A stretch of DNA of 64,000 bases from Nitrospiraceae bacterium. GTDB lineage: Bacteria; Nitrospirota; Nitrospiria; Nitrospirales; Nitrospiraceae. The stretch spans positions 62,001 through 126,000 of the forward strand of contig JAHBWI010000004.1 of the NCBI GenBank assembly GCA_019637075.1. Reading direction: 5' to 3'. Both the position numbers and the translations under genes were made by a program. Under the pieces are notes generated by a model. The model saw only the letters and a program-made list of their open reading frames with translations, was not told the DNA's origin and made no database searches. Of this stretch, positions 1-9,274 are shown piece after piece; within the stretch, counting starts at the first letter, position 1, and every line of letters starts with the position of its first letter.

Positions 1-13
1 CATGAGATCTTGG

Positions 14-19
14 TATACT
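14..19 (+). promoter_or_regulatory. Candidate -10 box upstream of tldD
   Basis: TATACT lies 32 nt before the likely tldD ATG at 52. The -35 would fall outside the window, so only half the promoter can be seen. Confidence 0.35.
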
Positions 20-51
20 GCAGCGTATCTCCTTCACCGCCGAGACCCGTG

Positions 52-1509
52 ATGACCGGACCCTCGTGGGACGAGCTGGCCGAACTGGGACTCAGTCGCG
101 TACGGGCGGCCGGCGTGGACTACGCCGACATCCGCATCCTGCACAGCACGACACAATCTTTGCGCGGGGAAGACCGGCGCATCGCCCACATTCGCGACGC
201 GGACGACCACGGGTTCGGCATCCGGGTGCTGCACCGTGGGGCCTGGGGTTTTGCCGCAAGTTCGATTCTTTCGCTCGAAGAAGTGCCACGAGTGGCAGAG
301 TTGGCGGTGGAAATCGCCAAGGGGTCCGCATCCCTCGCTATCGAGAAAGTCCATTTGGCGCGCGAGCCCGTCCATCTCGACCGCGTCGTCACACCCTATC
401 GTATCGATCCCTTTTCGGTACCGCTCGAAAACAAGACGCGCCTCCTGCTGGAGATCATGGAACGGATTCAGCAGCAGCGCGGTATCGCGCGGAGCGAAGC
501 AAGCCTTTGGATGCAGCGTGACCGCAAGCTGTTCGTCTCGACCGAAGGGAGCCGGTTGGAGTTCGATGTATTGGCGCTGCAGGGAGATTGTGCCGCCACG
601 GCGGTGCATGATAGGCGATTCGCCACCAGATCCTTCAATACACCGCATCTTCGTACGGGGTACGAGCTGGTTCTCGATGCGGGGTTCGATCGTGAAGCGG
701 CTCGTATTGCGGAGCAGGCAGTCGAGAAGGTGAAGGCCCCGGCCGTCGAGGCCGGCGCGTACGATTTGGTGCTCGATCCGGAACATCTCTCGCTCACGAT
801 CCACGAATCCTGCGGGCACCCCAGCGAGCTGGATCGAGCGCTCGGCTACGAAGCCAACTATGCCGGCACCAGCTTTCTCACCCCAGATACGCTCGGCCGA
901 TTCCGCTACGGCTCCGACCATGTGACCTTGATCGCCGACAACACGGAACCGGAAACGCTCGCCGCCACCGGCTACGATGACGACGGAGTCGAGTGCCAGC
1001 GATGGGACATCGTGCGCAACGGCCTGTTCGTGGGCTATTGCACGAATCGGGAAGTGGCTCCGAAAATCGGCGACGAGCGTTCGCGAGGCTCGAATCGGGC
1101 CGACAGCTGGGGCTCGGTCCCGATCGTGCGGATCGCCAACATCGGGCTGGCCCCGGGAACCGCGCAACTCGACGAGCTGTTGGCGGGGGTCAAACGCGGC
1201 ATCTATATCGAAGGGCACGGGTCCTACAGCATCGATCAGCGACGGTACAACTTCCAGTTCGGGGGCGACGCTTTCTGGCTCATCGAAAACGGCAAGCGCA
1301 CCCACATGCTGAGAGATGTGATCTACCACGGCATCACGCCGGAGTTCTGGGGGAGCTGCGACGCTGTGGCGGACAGTTCGCACCGTCGGCGCTACGGGTT
1401 CATCACCTGCGGGAAGGGCCAGCCGGGTCAGTCCGGTTGGATGACCCATGCTGCGTCCCATGCGAGATTCCGGCGCATCCAGGTGATGCGCGGCGAGGCG
1501 AAGGGATGA
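52..1509 (+). CDS. tldD: Metalloprotease TldD
   Basis: Predicted 485-residue TldD-family zinc protease, the catalytic half of the TldD/TldE heterodimer that degrades unfolded peptides and trims some modified peptides in the cytoplasm. The zinc motif HESCGH is at about residues 251-256, and the conserved Cys of CGKG at about 453 is present near the C terminus. An in-frame TTG at 10 would add 14 residues, but those residues are unlike the family, so the ATG at 52 is preferred; no clear ribosome binding site is visible. The stop overlaps the start of tldE by 4 nt, implying coupled translation. Function comes from family knowledge. Confidence 0.93.
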   Translation: MTGPSWDELAELGLSRVRAAGVDYADIRILHSTTQSLRGEDRRIAHIRDADDHGFGIRVLHRGAWGFAASSILSLEEVPRVAELAVEIAKGSASLAIEKVHLAREPVHLDRVVTPYRIDPFSVPLENKTRLLLEIMERIQQQRGIARSEASLWMQRDRKLFVSTEGSRLEFDVLALQGDCAATAVHDRRFATRSFNTPHLRTGYELVLDAGFDREAARIAEQAVEKVKAPAVEAGAYDLVLDPEHLSLTIHESCGHPSELDRALGYEANYAGTSFLTPDTLGRFRYGSDHVTLIADNTEPETLAATGYDDDGVECQRWDIVRNGLFVGYCTNREVAPKIGDERSRGSNRADSWGSVPIVRIANIGLAPGTAQLDELLAGVKRGIYIEGHGSYSIDQRRYNFQFGGDAFWLIENGKRTHMLRDVIYHGITPEFWGSCDAVADSSHRRRYGFITCGKGQPGQSGWMTHAASHARFRRIQVMRGEAKG

Positions 1510-2852
1510 GCTCCGTCATCAGCAAGACTTGGCCCAAGATGACGGGCCGGCAGGAGTTCGAATTCCTGGCCGACTTGGTCATGAAACACTCGACCGGTGA
1601 CCATACCGTCATGCAGCTGCATGATTCGCACGGCGGGACGACGCGTTTCGCCAACAATCAGATCGTGCAGAATGTGAATAGTCGCCGCGGCACGCTGTCC
1701 GTGACCGTGGCATTCGGTCGCCGTCGCGGCACCGCGACCACGACGGATTTCACGGCGGGAGCGGTGCGTGAGGCGCTCAAGAGGGCCGAACGCGTGGCCC
1801 GTGCCGCGCCGGAAGATCCCGAATATCTGCCTCCCGTCGGCCCGCAACAATACCTCTCCTTGCCGACATCGCGACCCGAGACCGTGCTCGCCGGTCCGAC
1901 CCGGCGGCTTGACTATGCCCGCGAAGCGATCGGGCAGTGCAAGATGGAGAACCTGAGCGCGGCGGGAACGGTGGCCTCGTCGACCTCGATCGTCGGTCTG
2001 GCGGCGGACACCGGCCTCAATGCGTACGAGGAACGGACGGAAGCGCGCTTCAGCATCACGGTGCAGGCGGGCGATGCCACCGGTTGGGCCGCCGCCTCCC
2101 ACCGATCGATCGACCATCTGCGCGTACAGGAACGGACCCTGGCCGCGATCACCAAAGCCAAGCGGGGCGCCGATGAGCCTCGGGAATTGCCGGCCGGTCG
2201 GTACACGGTCGTGCTGGAACCGGCGGCCGTGGCCGGCCTCGTCAGTTGGATGACCTGGATGCTTGACGCGAAGTCGTTCGATAAAGGGACGAGTCCTTAT
2301 TGCGAAAAACTCGGAACGCGCATCATCGACCGGCACCTCACACTGTCGAATCAACCCGACCATCCCGATCTGCTGGGTTATGGATTCACCGCGGAAGGGT
2401 TGCCGGTGACGGAGTCTGTCTGGATTGAGGCCGGTGTCCTTACCCAGTTGCAATACGACCGCTATACGGCCAAGGCGCATGGGATCGATCAGTTGCCGAC
2501 ATTGGAGTCCCCGTTCTTATCAGGGGAACGGCCGATCGGCTCCAGGGTCGATGACTTGATTCGCACCACGACCAGGGGGATCCTCGTCACCAATTTCTGG
2601 TACATCCGTCCGGTGAACCAGTCCGATTTGACCCTGACAGGCATGACGCGGGATGGGACATTCCTTATTGAAAACGGCGAGATCGTATCGGCGCTTCGGA
2701 ACTTCCGTTTCCACGAGAGTCCCCTTCGCGCGTTCAATCACCTCGAGGCCTGGACCACCCCGGCGGAAGCCGTGACGTCGGAGACCGGCAAGAGCCTGGT
2801 GCCGGCGATGCGCCTGCATGACTTTAACTTTTCCAGCGTCACGCGGTTTTAG
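1506..2852 (+). CDS. tldE: TldE/PmbA-type metalloprotease subunit
   Basis: A 448-residue PmbA/TldE homologue, the partner of TldD; this half of the heterodimer normally lacks zinc ligands and forms the substrate chamber. No HExxxH motif is present, as expected. The start ATG overlaps the tldD stop (ATGA), which is the main reason to place it here; the reading frame stays open for 171 codons upstream, but those belong to tldD's region. The C-terminal part has the family pattern with GILVTNFWY and FLIENGEIV. The pair forms a two-gene operon. Its peptide substrate in this organism is unknown. Confidence 0.92.
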   Translation: MSSVISKTWPKMTGRQEFEFLADLVMKHSTGDHTVMQLHDSHGGTTRFANNQIVQNVNSRRGTLSVTVAFGRRRGTATTTDFTAGAVREALKRAERVARAAPEDPEYLPPVGPQQYLSLPTSRPETVLAGPTRRLDYAREAIGQCKMENLSAAGTVASSTSIVGLAADTGLNAYEERTEARFSITVQAGDATGWAAASHRSIDHLRVQERTLAAITKAKRGADEPRELPAGRYTVVLEPAAVAGLVSWMTWMLDAKSFDKGTSPYCEKLGTRIIDRHLTLSNQPDHPDLLGYGFTAEGLPVTESVWIEAGVLTQLQYDRYTAKAHGIDQLPTLESPFLSGERPIGSRVDDLIRTTTRGILVTNFWYIRPVNQSDLTLTGMTRDGTFLIENGEIVSALRNFRFHESPLRAFNHLEAWTTPAEAVTSETGKSLVPAMRLHDFNFSSVTRF

Positions 2853-3020
2853 ACCGGGGGCCGGTTCGGAGCGGGGTTCCAGGTGTCTCCTGACAGCCGA
2901 CGGTGTGCCTTCCGGGTGATCTAGGCGGGGAATGGAAAAAAGCCTGAATCGACCATTGACTCAGCCTAACGGAAAGAGTAATGAATGAAGGTGGCGCCCT
3001 AGTGCCGGTACTATAGAATC

Positions 3021-3722
3021 ATGACGAAAAAGCAACAACGCCTGGCGGAAAAGCCGATACAATTGCTGACGCTCGCGCCCTCCGAGGGGAAGACGCCCGG
3101 GCCAAACCCCTTGCTGCCCTCTCCGGTCCGCACGGCCGTGAGAAACGTCTTCGTGAAGCTTGAAGATCTCACGGAACGGTTCGAAGATTGGTGTCATCAT
3201 GGGCGAAGCGAGGAACGTGCGCTCGAACCGGTTGGACAGCGCGTCCGGCACTGGCTTGGGGCCTTGCCTGATCGCTATAACGAGGGCTCGCTTCCGCAGG
3301 AATCGGCCCTGGTGCCCTCCCGCCGATGGGAGGGGTCGGTGGGAGAGGTCATTTTCCGCATCCGCGATCGAGCTGGATACGTGCAACGCGCGTTGATGGC
3401 CCAGGCCCGCGAGATCAAGGAGTGGATGGTCCAGCACACGCAGGCTACTCAAGCCGAGCTGAGCGACCTTCGCGGACAAGTGGCCGCACAGCGAACTCAG
3501 GTCGAACAACTGACGGCTCAGCTTCAAGATCTTCGGGCTATCGTGGCCTCTCAGCAGCAGGTGTTGGTGTATATGGGGAAGGAGCTGGACACGACCCAGC
3601 CTACCGAAACCGACGGGAAATCCATTGCCGGTCGTGTGGTGGTTTCCCGCGGGAAATCCGGGTCGCTCGATCGACGCGAAGCATCGGCCGACGCCAGCCA
3701 AACTCCCTATATCAACGCCTGA
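3021..3722 (+). CDS. Coiled-coil protein, unknown function
   Basis: A 233-residue soluble protein that I do not assign to a named family. The first 40 residues are Pro/Lys-rich, a middle part is basic and Trp-containing, and residues about 130-190 form a likely coiled coil (repeated Gln/Leu/Ala heptads around QAREIKEW and QLTAQLQDLRA). The tail is Ser/Thr-rich and probably disordered. No signal peptide or membrane segment. Two promoter arrangements are possible: TTGACT-N17-TAATGA at 2956-2984, or a TACTAT box just 6 nt before the ATG. No Shine-Dalgarno is evident. Confidence 0.7.
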   Translation: MTKKQQRLAEKPIQLLTLAPSEGKTPGPNPLLPSPVRTAVRNVFVKLEDLTERFEDWCHHGRSEERALEPVGQRVRHWLGALPDRYNEGSLPQESALVPSRRWEGSVGEVIFRIRDRAGYVQRALMAQAREIKEWMVQHTQATQAELSDLRGQVAAQRTQVEQLTAQLQDLRAIVASQQQVLVYMGKELDTTQPTETDGKSIAGRVVVSRGKSGSLDRREASADASQTPYINA

Positions 3723-3859
3723 TCGCCGGTTCCCTTCCGTTCCACGGATTCCCACGTCAGCTTTCACTCTCGGCTGTACGCGTCGCATGCTGCGGGGACC
3801 GAACCGTAGATAGATGAGCGAATCACGGGCTGTTCCCTGTTTTGTGTGGAGACAAGCGC

Positions 3860-5500
3860 ATGGTGGGCCCCATAGGCAGGGTAACGGCAGCGGGACTCTT
3901 GGTCGCTGCGGTGACGATGGGGTCCGGCGCCTCGGGGCTCGCGAACGCCGCCACGGCGTTGTTCGACAATCTGGGCTCCCTGCACCATGAGATCTCCACC
4001 ACCTCGCCGCAAGCGCAGCAGTTCTTCGACCAGGGGCTTCGGCTGGTGTTTGCCTTCAATCACGAGGAGGCCGTCGCCTCGTTCGAAGAGGCGATCCGCC
4101 TCGATGCCGACGCGCCCATGCCCTACTGGGGACTCGGGCTGAGTCTTGGCCCCAATATCAATTCAGCCATGGATGCCAAGCAGGAGCCCCGTGCGGCGGA
4201 GGCCTTGCAGAAGGCCGCAAGTCGGCTGGGCCGGGCTACGCCCCGCGAGCGGGCCTATATCGAAGCCTTGTCCGTACGGTATTCGACGAAAAGGGGATCC
4301 TCACGCAGGATCAAGGACGAGGCCTACGCGAAGGCCATGCAGGCGGTTGCGCGCGCGTACTCCGCCGATGCCGATGCCTTGACGTTGGCGGCGGAAGCGC
4401 TGATGAACTTGCGCCCCTGGGATTACTGGCGTGCGGACGGGCGGCCGCAGCCAGGCACCGAAGAGATCGTCAGTACATTGCAGCTGGCCCTTCGAGTGAA
4501 TCCAGATCACCCCGGCGCCTGTCACTACTACATTCACGCAGTCGAGGCGTCCCGGGAGCCGGAACGTGCGGTCGACTGCGCGAAGCGGTTGGCGTCGCTC
4601 ATGCCGGGTGCCGGGCATCTTGTGCATATGCCCGCGCATGTGTTCATGCGTGTGGGCCTCTATCGCGAGGCATCCGAGCATAACTCGTCGGCTGCCGCCG
4701 TCGACAGCGACTACCTGGAGCATCATGGATCGCGCAGCACTTATGCGATCGGGTATTACGCCCACAACCTCCATTTCCTGAATGCGTCGTTGATGATGGA
4801 GGGGCGGAGTGCCGAGGCACTGCGGGTAGCGCACGACTTGTTGGAGAAGTTGTCGGCCTGGGATACCAAGGACGACCCGGCTGGAGAGTTTTATGCGCCC
4901 ACTGCGCTAATGACGCTGGCGCGGTTCGGTCACTGGAGTGAAATCATCCGGGAGCCGCCGCCGGCGAGGGAACGTCGACTGACCACGGGGCTCTGGCATT
5001 TCGTGCGCGGCTTGGCCTTTGCGGCTACCACCCGTTTCGGCAGCGCGGAAGGCGAGCTGTCCAACTTGCGAAAAGTCATGAAGGTGTTCGCCAAGGCGAA
5101 GACCTCCGAGGGCAAGACGAGTCGAAGTATATTGAAAGTGGCGGAGCGGGTCCTGGTCGGAGAGTTGGCGGCGCGTCAGGGGCGGTATGATGCCGGCATC
5201 CAAGCCCTGCGGGAGGCCGTCCGGCTGGAGACGGCGCTGCCCTACAGCGAGCCCCCGTTTTGGTACCAGCCCGTGCGCCACAACTTAGGCGCGGTGCTGA
5301 TGCTTGCCGGGCTGCCGGCCGAGGCCGAGCGGGTGTATCGTGAAGACCTCGAGATCAACCCGGAAAACGGGTGGGCTCTGCAGGGACTGGCGCAAAGCCT
5401 TCGAGCACAGCATAAACAGGATGACGCGGAACGCACGGACGCGCGATTTCGGACGGCGTGGGCAGGCGCAGATGTCACCCTACTGACGTCGAGATTTTAG
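3860..5500 (+). CDS. Secreted tetratricopeptide-repeat protein
   Basis: A 546-residue protein with a signal peptide (hydrophobic residues 9-30, likely cleaved after ANAA) followed by TPR-type helical repeats over most of its length. It matches a known family of stand-alone TPR proteins with conserved blocks such as FDQGLRLVFAFNHEEA, HMPAHVFMRVG and HNLHFLNAS; the His-rich conserved blocks are typical, but no enzymatic role is established. A GGAGA at 3848 is 7 nt before the ATG at 3860, which supports this start over a TTG 18 nt upstream. Likely periplasmic. Confidence 0.85.
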   Translation: MVGPIGRVTAAGLLVAAVTMGSGASGLANAATALFDNLGSLHHEISTTSPQAQQFFDQGLRLVFAFNHEEAVASFEEAIRLDADAPMPYWGLGLSLGPNINSAMDAKQEPRAAEALQKAASRLGRATPRERAYIEALSVRYSTKRGSSRRIKDEAYAKAMQAVARAYSADADALTLAAEALMNLRPWDYWRADGRPQPGTEEIVSTLQLALRVNPDHPGACHYYIHAVEASREPERAVDCAKRLASLMPGAGHLVHMPAHVFMRVGLYREASEHNSSAAAVDSDYLEHHGSRSTYAIGYYAHNLHFLNASLMMEGRSAEALRVAHDLLEKLSAWDTKDDPAGEFYAPTALMTLARFGHWSEIIREPPPARERRLTTGLWHFVRGLAFAATTRFGSAEGELSNLRKVMKVFAKAKTSEGKTSRSILKVAERVLVGELAARQGRYDAGIQALREAVRLETALPYSEPPFWYQPVRHNLGAVLMLAGLPAEAERVYREDLEINPENGWALQGLAQSLRAQHKQDDAERTDARFRTAWAGADVTLLTSRF

Positions 5501-5563
5501 CCCCGGGCGAGTCCATCTCGGACAACGCACAACTGCATCGCACAGGGAGAAGAAGGGCGGGAG

Positions 5564-6373
5564 ATGTCCAGGACCGAGTATGTATTCCAGGCAGGGGAAG
5601 AGCAGCGAGAACTCGAGCGTCTGCAGACGATCGAAGCGGCGTTTGATCCCGGTACCCAGCGCCGGTTGCTCACAACGGGGTTGAGCGCGGGGTGGCGTTG
5701 CCTCGAGGTGGGCGCCGGAGCCGGTTCCATCGTGCGATGGCTCGAACAGCGCGTCGGGCCGTCGGGCAAGGTGCTGGCGGTCGACACCAATCCCCGGTTT
5801 CTGCGGGGAAGCGGGACGTCCACGATCGAAATCGTGCAGGGGGACATTCGCAACGTGGACCTGCCGGCGGAGGCCTTCGACCTCGTGCATGCTCGGTATG
5901 TACTGATTCATCTTGCCGACTATCGAGAAGTCTTTGAGCGCATCCTGCGGTGCGTGAAACCAGGCGGGTGGGTGGTGATCGAGGAGCCCGACTTTTCCGC
6001 CGCCCGGGCGATCTCGGGACCCGAGGACGACAAATGCGCCTTCGATCGGATTACGGCGGCCATTGAGGGGATGTTCGCGTCGCTGGGAATGGACCACGCT
6101 ACCGGGGCAAAGCTGCCCGCGCTGTTTCAGGAACACCATCTCAGCCAACTGACCGTAGACTACGAGGGGCATTTGGCTTCCGGGGGAGCGCTGGTGCCTC
6201 GCCTCATGAAGTTGTCGGCACAGCAGCTGCGAGAGAAATATGTCGCGACGGGACTGGTCACGGATTCGGATGTCGATGCCTACTGCCGCTTTGCCGACGA
6301 TTCCGATGCCTGGGCCGTTTACTATGCGACCGTGGCTGTGACAGGATGGTGGCATCCGCAGTGCGGCGGGTGA
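5564..6373 (+). CDS. Class I SAM-dependent methyltransferase
   Basis: A 269-residue Rossmann-fold methyltransferase. Motif I is LEVGAGAGS at about residues 47-55, the acidic motif II is VLAVDTNP, and VQGDIRNVDLP fits motif III; the KPGGWVVIEEPD segment is the typical strand 5 region. The substrate cannot be read from the sequence; small-molecule methylation resembling UbiE/COQ5-type enzymes is the closest general class. It lies 17 bp upstream of the next gene and may be co-transcribed with it. Confidence 0.85.
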   Translation: MSRTEYVFQAGEEQRELERLQTIEAAFDPGTQRRLLTTGLSAGWRCLEVGAGAGSIVRWLEQRVGPSGKVLAVDTNPRFLRGSGTSTIEIVQGDIRNVDLPAEAFDLVHARYVLIHLADYREVFERILRCVKPGGWVVIEEPDFSAARAISGPEDDKCAFDRITAAIEGMFASLGMDHATGAKLPALFQEHHLSQLTVDYEGHLASGGALVPRLMKLSAQQLREKYVATGLVTDSDVDAYCRFADDSDAWAVYYATVAVTGWWHPQCGG

Positions 6374-6390
6374 GGCGAGGATTGGAGTAG

Positions 6391-6924
6391 ATGCGATTTA
6401 TCGTCGGCGTAATGGGCCCGGCCAAGGCCAGAAAGAAAGACATCGAAAATGCCCGCATGCTGGGGGAACTCATTGCCAGGCGTGAGTGGGTCGTACTGAC
6501 GGGCGGCCGCGATGTCGGCGTGATGGATGCCGCATGCCAGGGCGCCAAGCAGGTTCCCCGGAGTCTGACGATCGGCGTCCTGCCCTCCGGCCGCGATCGG
6601 GTGTCGAAGTATGTGGACCTGGCGATCGTCACGGAGATGGGAAACGCCCGCAACAACGTCAACGTTATGACCAGTCAAGTCGTCGTGGCCTGCGGGCTGA
6701 CCGGTTCCGGAACCGTTTCCGAAGTGGCTCTTGCACTGAAGGCAGGCAAACCGGTCATTTTGGTGGGTGCTTCGCCGGTCGAGGAAAAGTTCTTTAAAAA
6801 GCTGGGCGGAAAGCATCTGGCCTCCGTGGAGTCTCCCGAGGAGGCCATCAATCTCATCATGAAGCAGTTTGAGCGACACCAACCAGAGGTCGTTGAAGGC
6901 GCGAGGTCCTGGGGCGGCGTATGA
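6391..6924 (+). CDS. TIGR00725-type Rossmann nucleotide-binding protein
   Basis: A 177-residue protein of the DprA/LOG-like Rossmann superfamily, closest to the TIGR00725 family. Visible markers are the N-terminal strand IVGVMGPAKA, the turn LTGGRDVGVMDAA at about residues 36-48, and the loop GLTGSGTVSEVALALKAGKPV. It lacks the PGGxGTxxE motif of LOG cytokinin-forming enzymes, so a phosphoribohydrolase role is not supported. The exact ligand is unknown. Confidence 0.8.
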   Translation: MRFIVGVMGPAKARKKDIENARMLGELIARREWVVLTGGRDVGVMDAACQGAKQVPRSLTIGVLPSGRDRVSKYVDLAIVTEMGNARNNVNVMTSQVVVACGLTGSGTVSEVALALKAGKPVILVGASPVEEKFFKKLGGKHLASVESPEEAINLIMKQFERHQPEVVEGARSWGGV

Positions 6925-7064
6925 CGCTCCCGATACCGGCGGCCTGCGTTCCGTAGTCCCCTTTTCGTATCCCCTTTCAGTCCTTCGCCTCTCGGGGAAT
7001 TCCCACCCTGGTGTCCGACTCCAACCGTTGATAGAGTGAACGGGAATCGGCCCTGCACGGCCGA

Positions 7065-7550
7065 TTATTGCCCGGCAGGGGCGTCGGAACTCGGGCCTTT
7101 TTCCAGCAGCACGCCGGAACTCTCAAAAGGCAGCCGGCCATCGCCTGTGTGGAGGATACCTTTGATCGTATAGGTCACGGGGCGGTCCGGGGAAAAGGCC
7201 ATGAATTGCCGGAAGACGTCGAGTGTCGAGGTGCTGGTCGAGACAGAGGCGATGGCCTCGCCGAGTCGCGGAACGAGGACGTCCTGGTTTCCCAATCCCC
7301 GTGCGAGGCGGTTGCCGTTCAAGTCCAGGCGAAAGTCGATGCCGGTTACCTTCAAATCGAAATCGTTGGGATTGCGGAGCCGAAGGTCGACCTTGAGTCG
7401 TTGCTCGAAGGCGCTGGCCTCCAGCGGCGTGACGTTGGTGACGAGTACTTCCGGTGGCTCGCCCTTCATCAACCAGGACGCGCAGCCGGGGAGCAATAGC
7501 AGGGCGACGAGGAGGAGCGTGGCCTGAATGCGATGCATAGGGGTCATCAT
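7065..7550 (-). CDS. LEA type 2 / WHy-domain lipoprotein
   Basis: About 161 residues with a lipoprotein signal ending in LLLLPGC, then a single WHy/LEA-2 beta-sandwich: VLVTNVTPLEAS, FEQRLKVDLRLRNPNDFDLKVTGIDF and the conserved LDLNG segment. Bacterial members are membrane-anchored and linked to stress or outer-membrane functions, but the role is not settled. The start could be the ATG at 7550 or the ATG at 7538; the lipobox argues against the longer frame. It is divergent from msrA. Confidence 0.75.
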   Translation of the reverse strand: MMTPMHRIQATLLLVALLLLPGCASWLMKGEPPEVLVTNVTPLEASAFEQRLKVDLRLRNPNDFDLKVTGIDFRLDLNGNRLARGLGNQDVLVPRLGEAIASVSTSTSTLDVFRQFMAFSPDRPVTYTIKGILHTGDGRLPFESSGVLLEKGPSSDAPAGQ

Positions 7551-7679
7551 AGCGAAACATCCGGCGGAATTCGAGCGCCGTAGTACTGATCGAGGGCGAG
7601 GATGGACCGCCTCCGGTCGGTGTGGCCGGCAAGTAAGGAATCGAAGAGGCGCGCGACAGAGGATTGGGAGGGCTGTCCA

Positions 7680-8294
7680 ATGAAAACTCGTACTGGTTTT
7701 CACAGGTTCGTACTGGTCATGCTATTGCTGGGGGGAATTACTGCTTCGAGTGCGGCGGAGGAACGGCCCGGCAGCGCCAAGGCTTTCTTTGCCGGCGGCT
7801 GCTTCTGGTGCATGGAAGAGGTGTTTGAGAAAGTGCCAGGGGTAACAGCCGTGGTGAGCGGCTATATGGGGGGTCGGGTCGCCAATCCAAGCTACGAGGA
7901 CGTGTCGGCCGGGACGACCGGTCATGCGGAGTCCGTCGAGGTGACATACGATCCCGCCAAAGTGTCCTATCGCGACCTCCTGAACGCGTTCTGGAAGAAC
8001 GTAGATCCGGTCACGCCGAATGCGCAATTCTGCGACCACGGGTCGCAGTATCGTGCGGTGATCTTCGTCCAGAACGATGAGGAGCGCCGGTTAGCAGAAG
8101 AATCCAAGCGAGCCATCGAAGAGAGCAAGCGCTTCAAGGAGCCGATTGTGACTGAGATTTCGCCGACAGCCCCCTTCTACTCGGCGGAGGAGTATCATCA
8201 GGATTTCTATAAGAGGAATCCCATTCGGTATAAATTCTACAAGTACAACTGCGGGAGGGCACAGCGGCTTGAAGAGCTGTGGGGAGCGCCATGA
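7680..8294 (+). CDS. msrA: Periplasmic peptide-methionine (S)-S-oxide reductase
   Basis: A 204-residue MsrA that reduces methionine-S-sulfoxide in damaged proteins. The catalytic motif GGCFWC is at residues 39-44 with nucleophile Cys41. The N terminus has a clear signal peptide (MLLLGGITASSAA), so this copy should act in the periplasm. GGGAGGG upstream of the ATG at 7680 fixes the start over an upstream in-frame ATG at 7602. A C-terminal Cys (YKYNCGRAQ) may serve as the resolving cysteine. No MsrB domain is fused. Confidence 0.93.
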   Translation: MKTRTGFHRFVLVMLLLGGITASSAAEERPGSAKAFFAGGCFWCMEEVFEKVPGVTAVVSGYMGGRVANPSYEDVSAGTTGHAESVEVTYDPAKVSYRDLLNAFWKNVDPVTPNAQFCDHGSQYRAVIFVQNDEERRLAEESKRAIEESKRFKEPIVTEISPTAPFYSAEEYHQDFYKRNPIRYKFYKYNCGRAQRLEELWGAP

Positions 8295-8528
8295 TGCCTG
8301 ACGAGAGCCCCGATTCGCTGCAACGAATTTTGTCGCAAGTTTCCTCTCGTGCACACAGACTGGGCGGAGCCGATTCGTCAAGCCGAGCACCTTTTCCGTT
8401 GCCGATCATAGAGTTCTGCGACATCCCTCCTGGCATGGAAGTTGAGCTTATGCCGGGTTGTGATGCCTGTCTCGTTGAACAACAACCGACATCAGCGGAT
8501 CTTCACGGCTTGGGGTGTATCCGCCGTG

Positions 8529-9065
8529 ATGCGTCGTATGCTCTGCCCACTCAGTGTGCTTCTCTTGGTTACGCTAGGGTGGCCGGCCCCGACCAAGTCC
8601 GACTTCGACGGCAGGTCCCGGTATTCGAACGACGAGATTCAACGCGCGATCGTCTTCTATGCTCACAAGTATCAGCTTGAGCCTGCCCTGCTACGCGCGA
8701 TCATCAAGGCAGAGTCGGATTTTCAGCCCGATGCGGTGTCGAGCAAGGGGGCCGTCGGCCTGATGCAGCTGATGCCGGACACGGCCGCGGACTTGCGGGT
8801 CCATGACCGCTTTGACGCCGTGCAGAACATCCGGGGCGGGGCTAGGCAACTGCACTATCTCCTGGGCGTCTACGACGGCGACCTGCGGCTTGCCGTTGCC
8901 GCCTACAATGCCGGCGTGCATCGGATCCGAGGGCATGGACATATCGCACGGATCCGCGAAACCCGCCGCTATGTGCGCAAGGTGTTCCGCTACTACCGGA
9001 TATTCAAGGCCGAAGAACAGCGACAACAACGTCACTTTGTGGAGGGACTCGCTCGAGCCGTTTAA
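8529..9065 (+). CDS. Lytic transglycosylase, SLT-type (first of a pair)
   Basis: A 178-residue lysozyme-fold transglycosylase that cleaves peptidoglycan to 1,6-anhydro products in the periplasm. The catalytic Glu62 is in KAESDFQP, followed by KGAVGLMQLMP and AVAAYNAG, all diagnostic of the SLT family. A signal peptide is seen from MRRMLCPLSV. The start is uncertain: the ATG at 8529 gives the best signal peptide, while ATG 8463 or GTG 8526 would also be in frame, and none has a good ribosome binding site. Confidence 0.85.
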   Translation: MRRMLCPLSVLLLVTLGWPAPTKSDFDGRSRYSNDEIQRAIVFYAHKYQLEPALLRAIIKAESDFQPDAVSSKGAVGLMQLMPDTAADLRVHDRFDAVQNIRGGARQLHYLLGVYDGDLRLAVAAYNAGVHRIRGHGHIARIRETRRYVRKVFRYYRIFKAEEQRQQRHFVEGLARAV

Positions 9066-9274
9066 GTTCCACAGAATGGCTTCCCCCGGTGGCCCGATGC
9101 CCGCCTTCAGCCCCCTGCCTCGATTTCCTCTTTTACTTGGCGATCGGTCTACGTCATGGGACAGTGGTCCATGCCCATGCCGCAGCGCTGTATGGATCAG
9201 CGCCGCACATCACCGAGTTGATATTGAGGACGATTTGGCCCTTGGCGGCTGAATGGCACGACTTTCAGGCAATC

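Noticed and set aside
34-1461. 475-codon reverse frame within tldD
   Set aside because: It is antisense to a clear TldD gene and has no recognisable domains; high GC often leaves such long open frames.
8291-8680. Frame starting at the msrA stop
   Set aside because: It overlaps the transglycosylase gene and has no family similarity; low confidence of translation.
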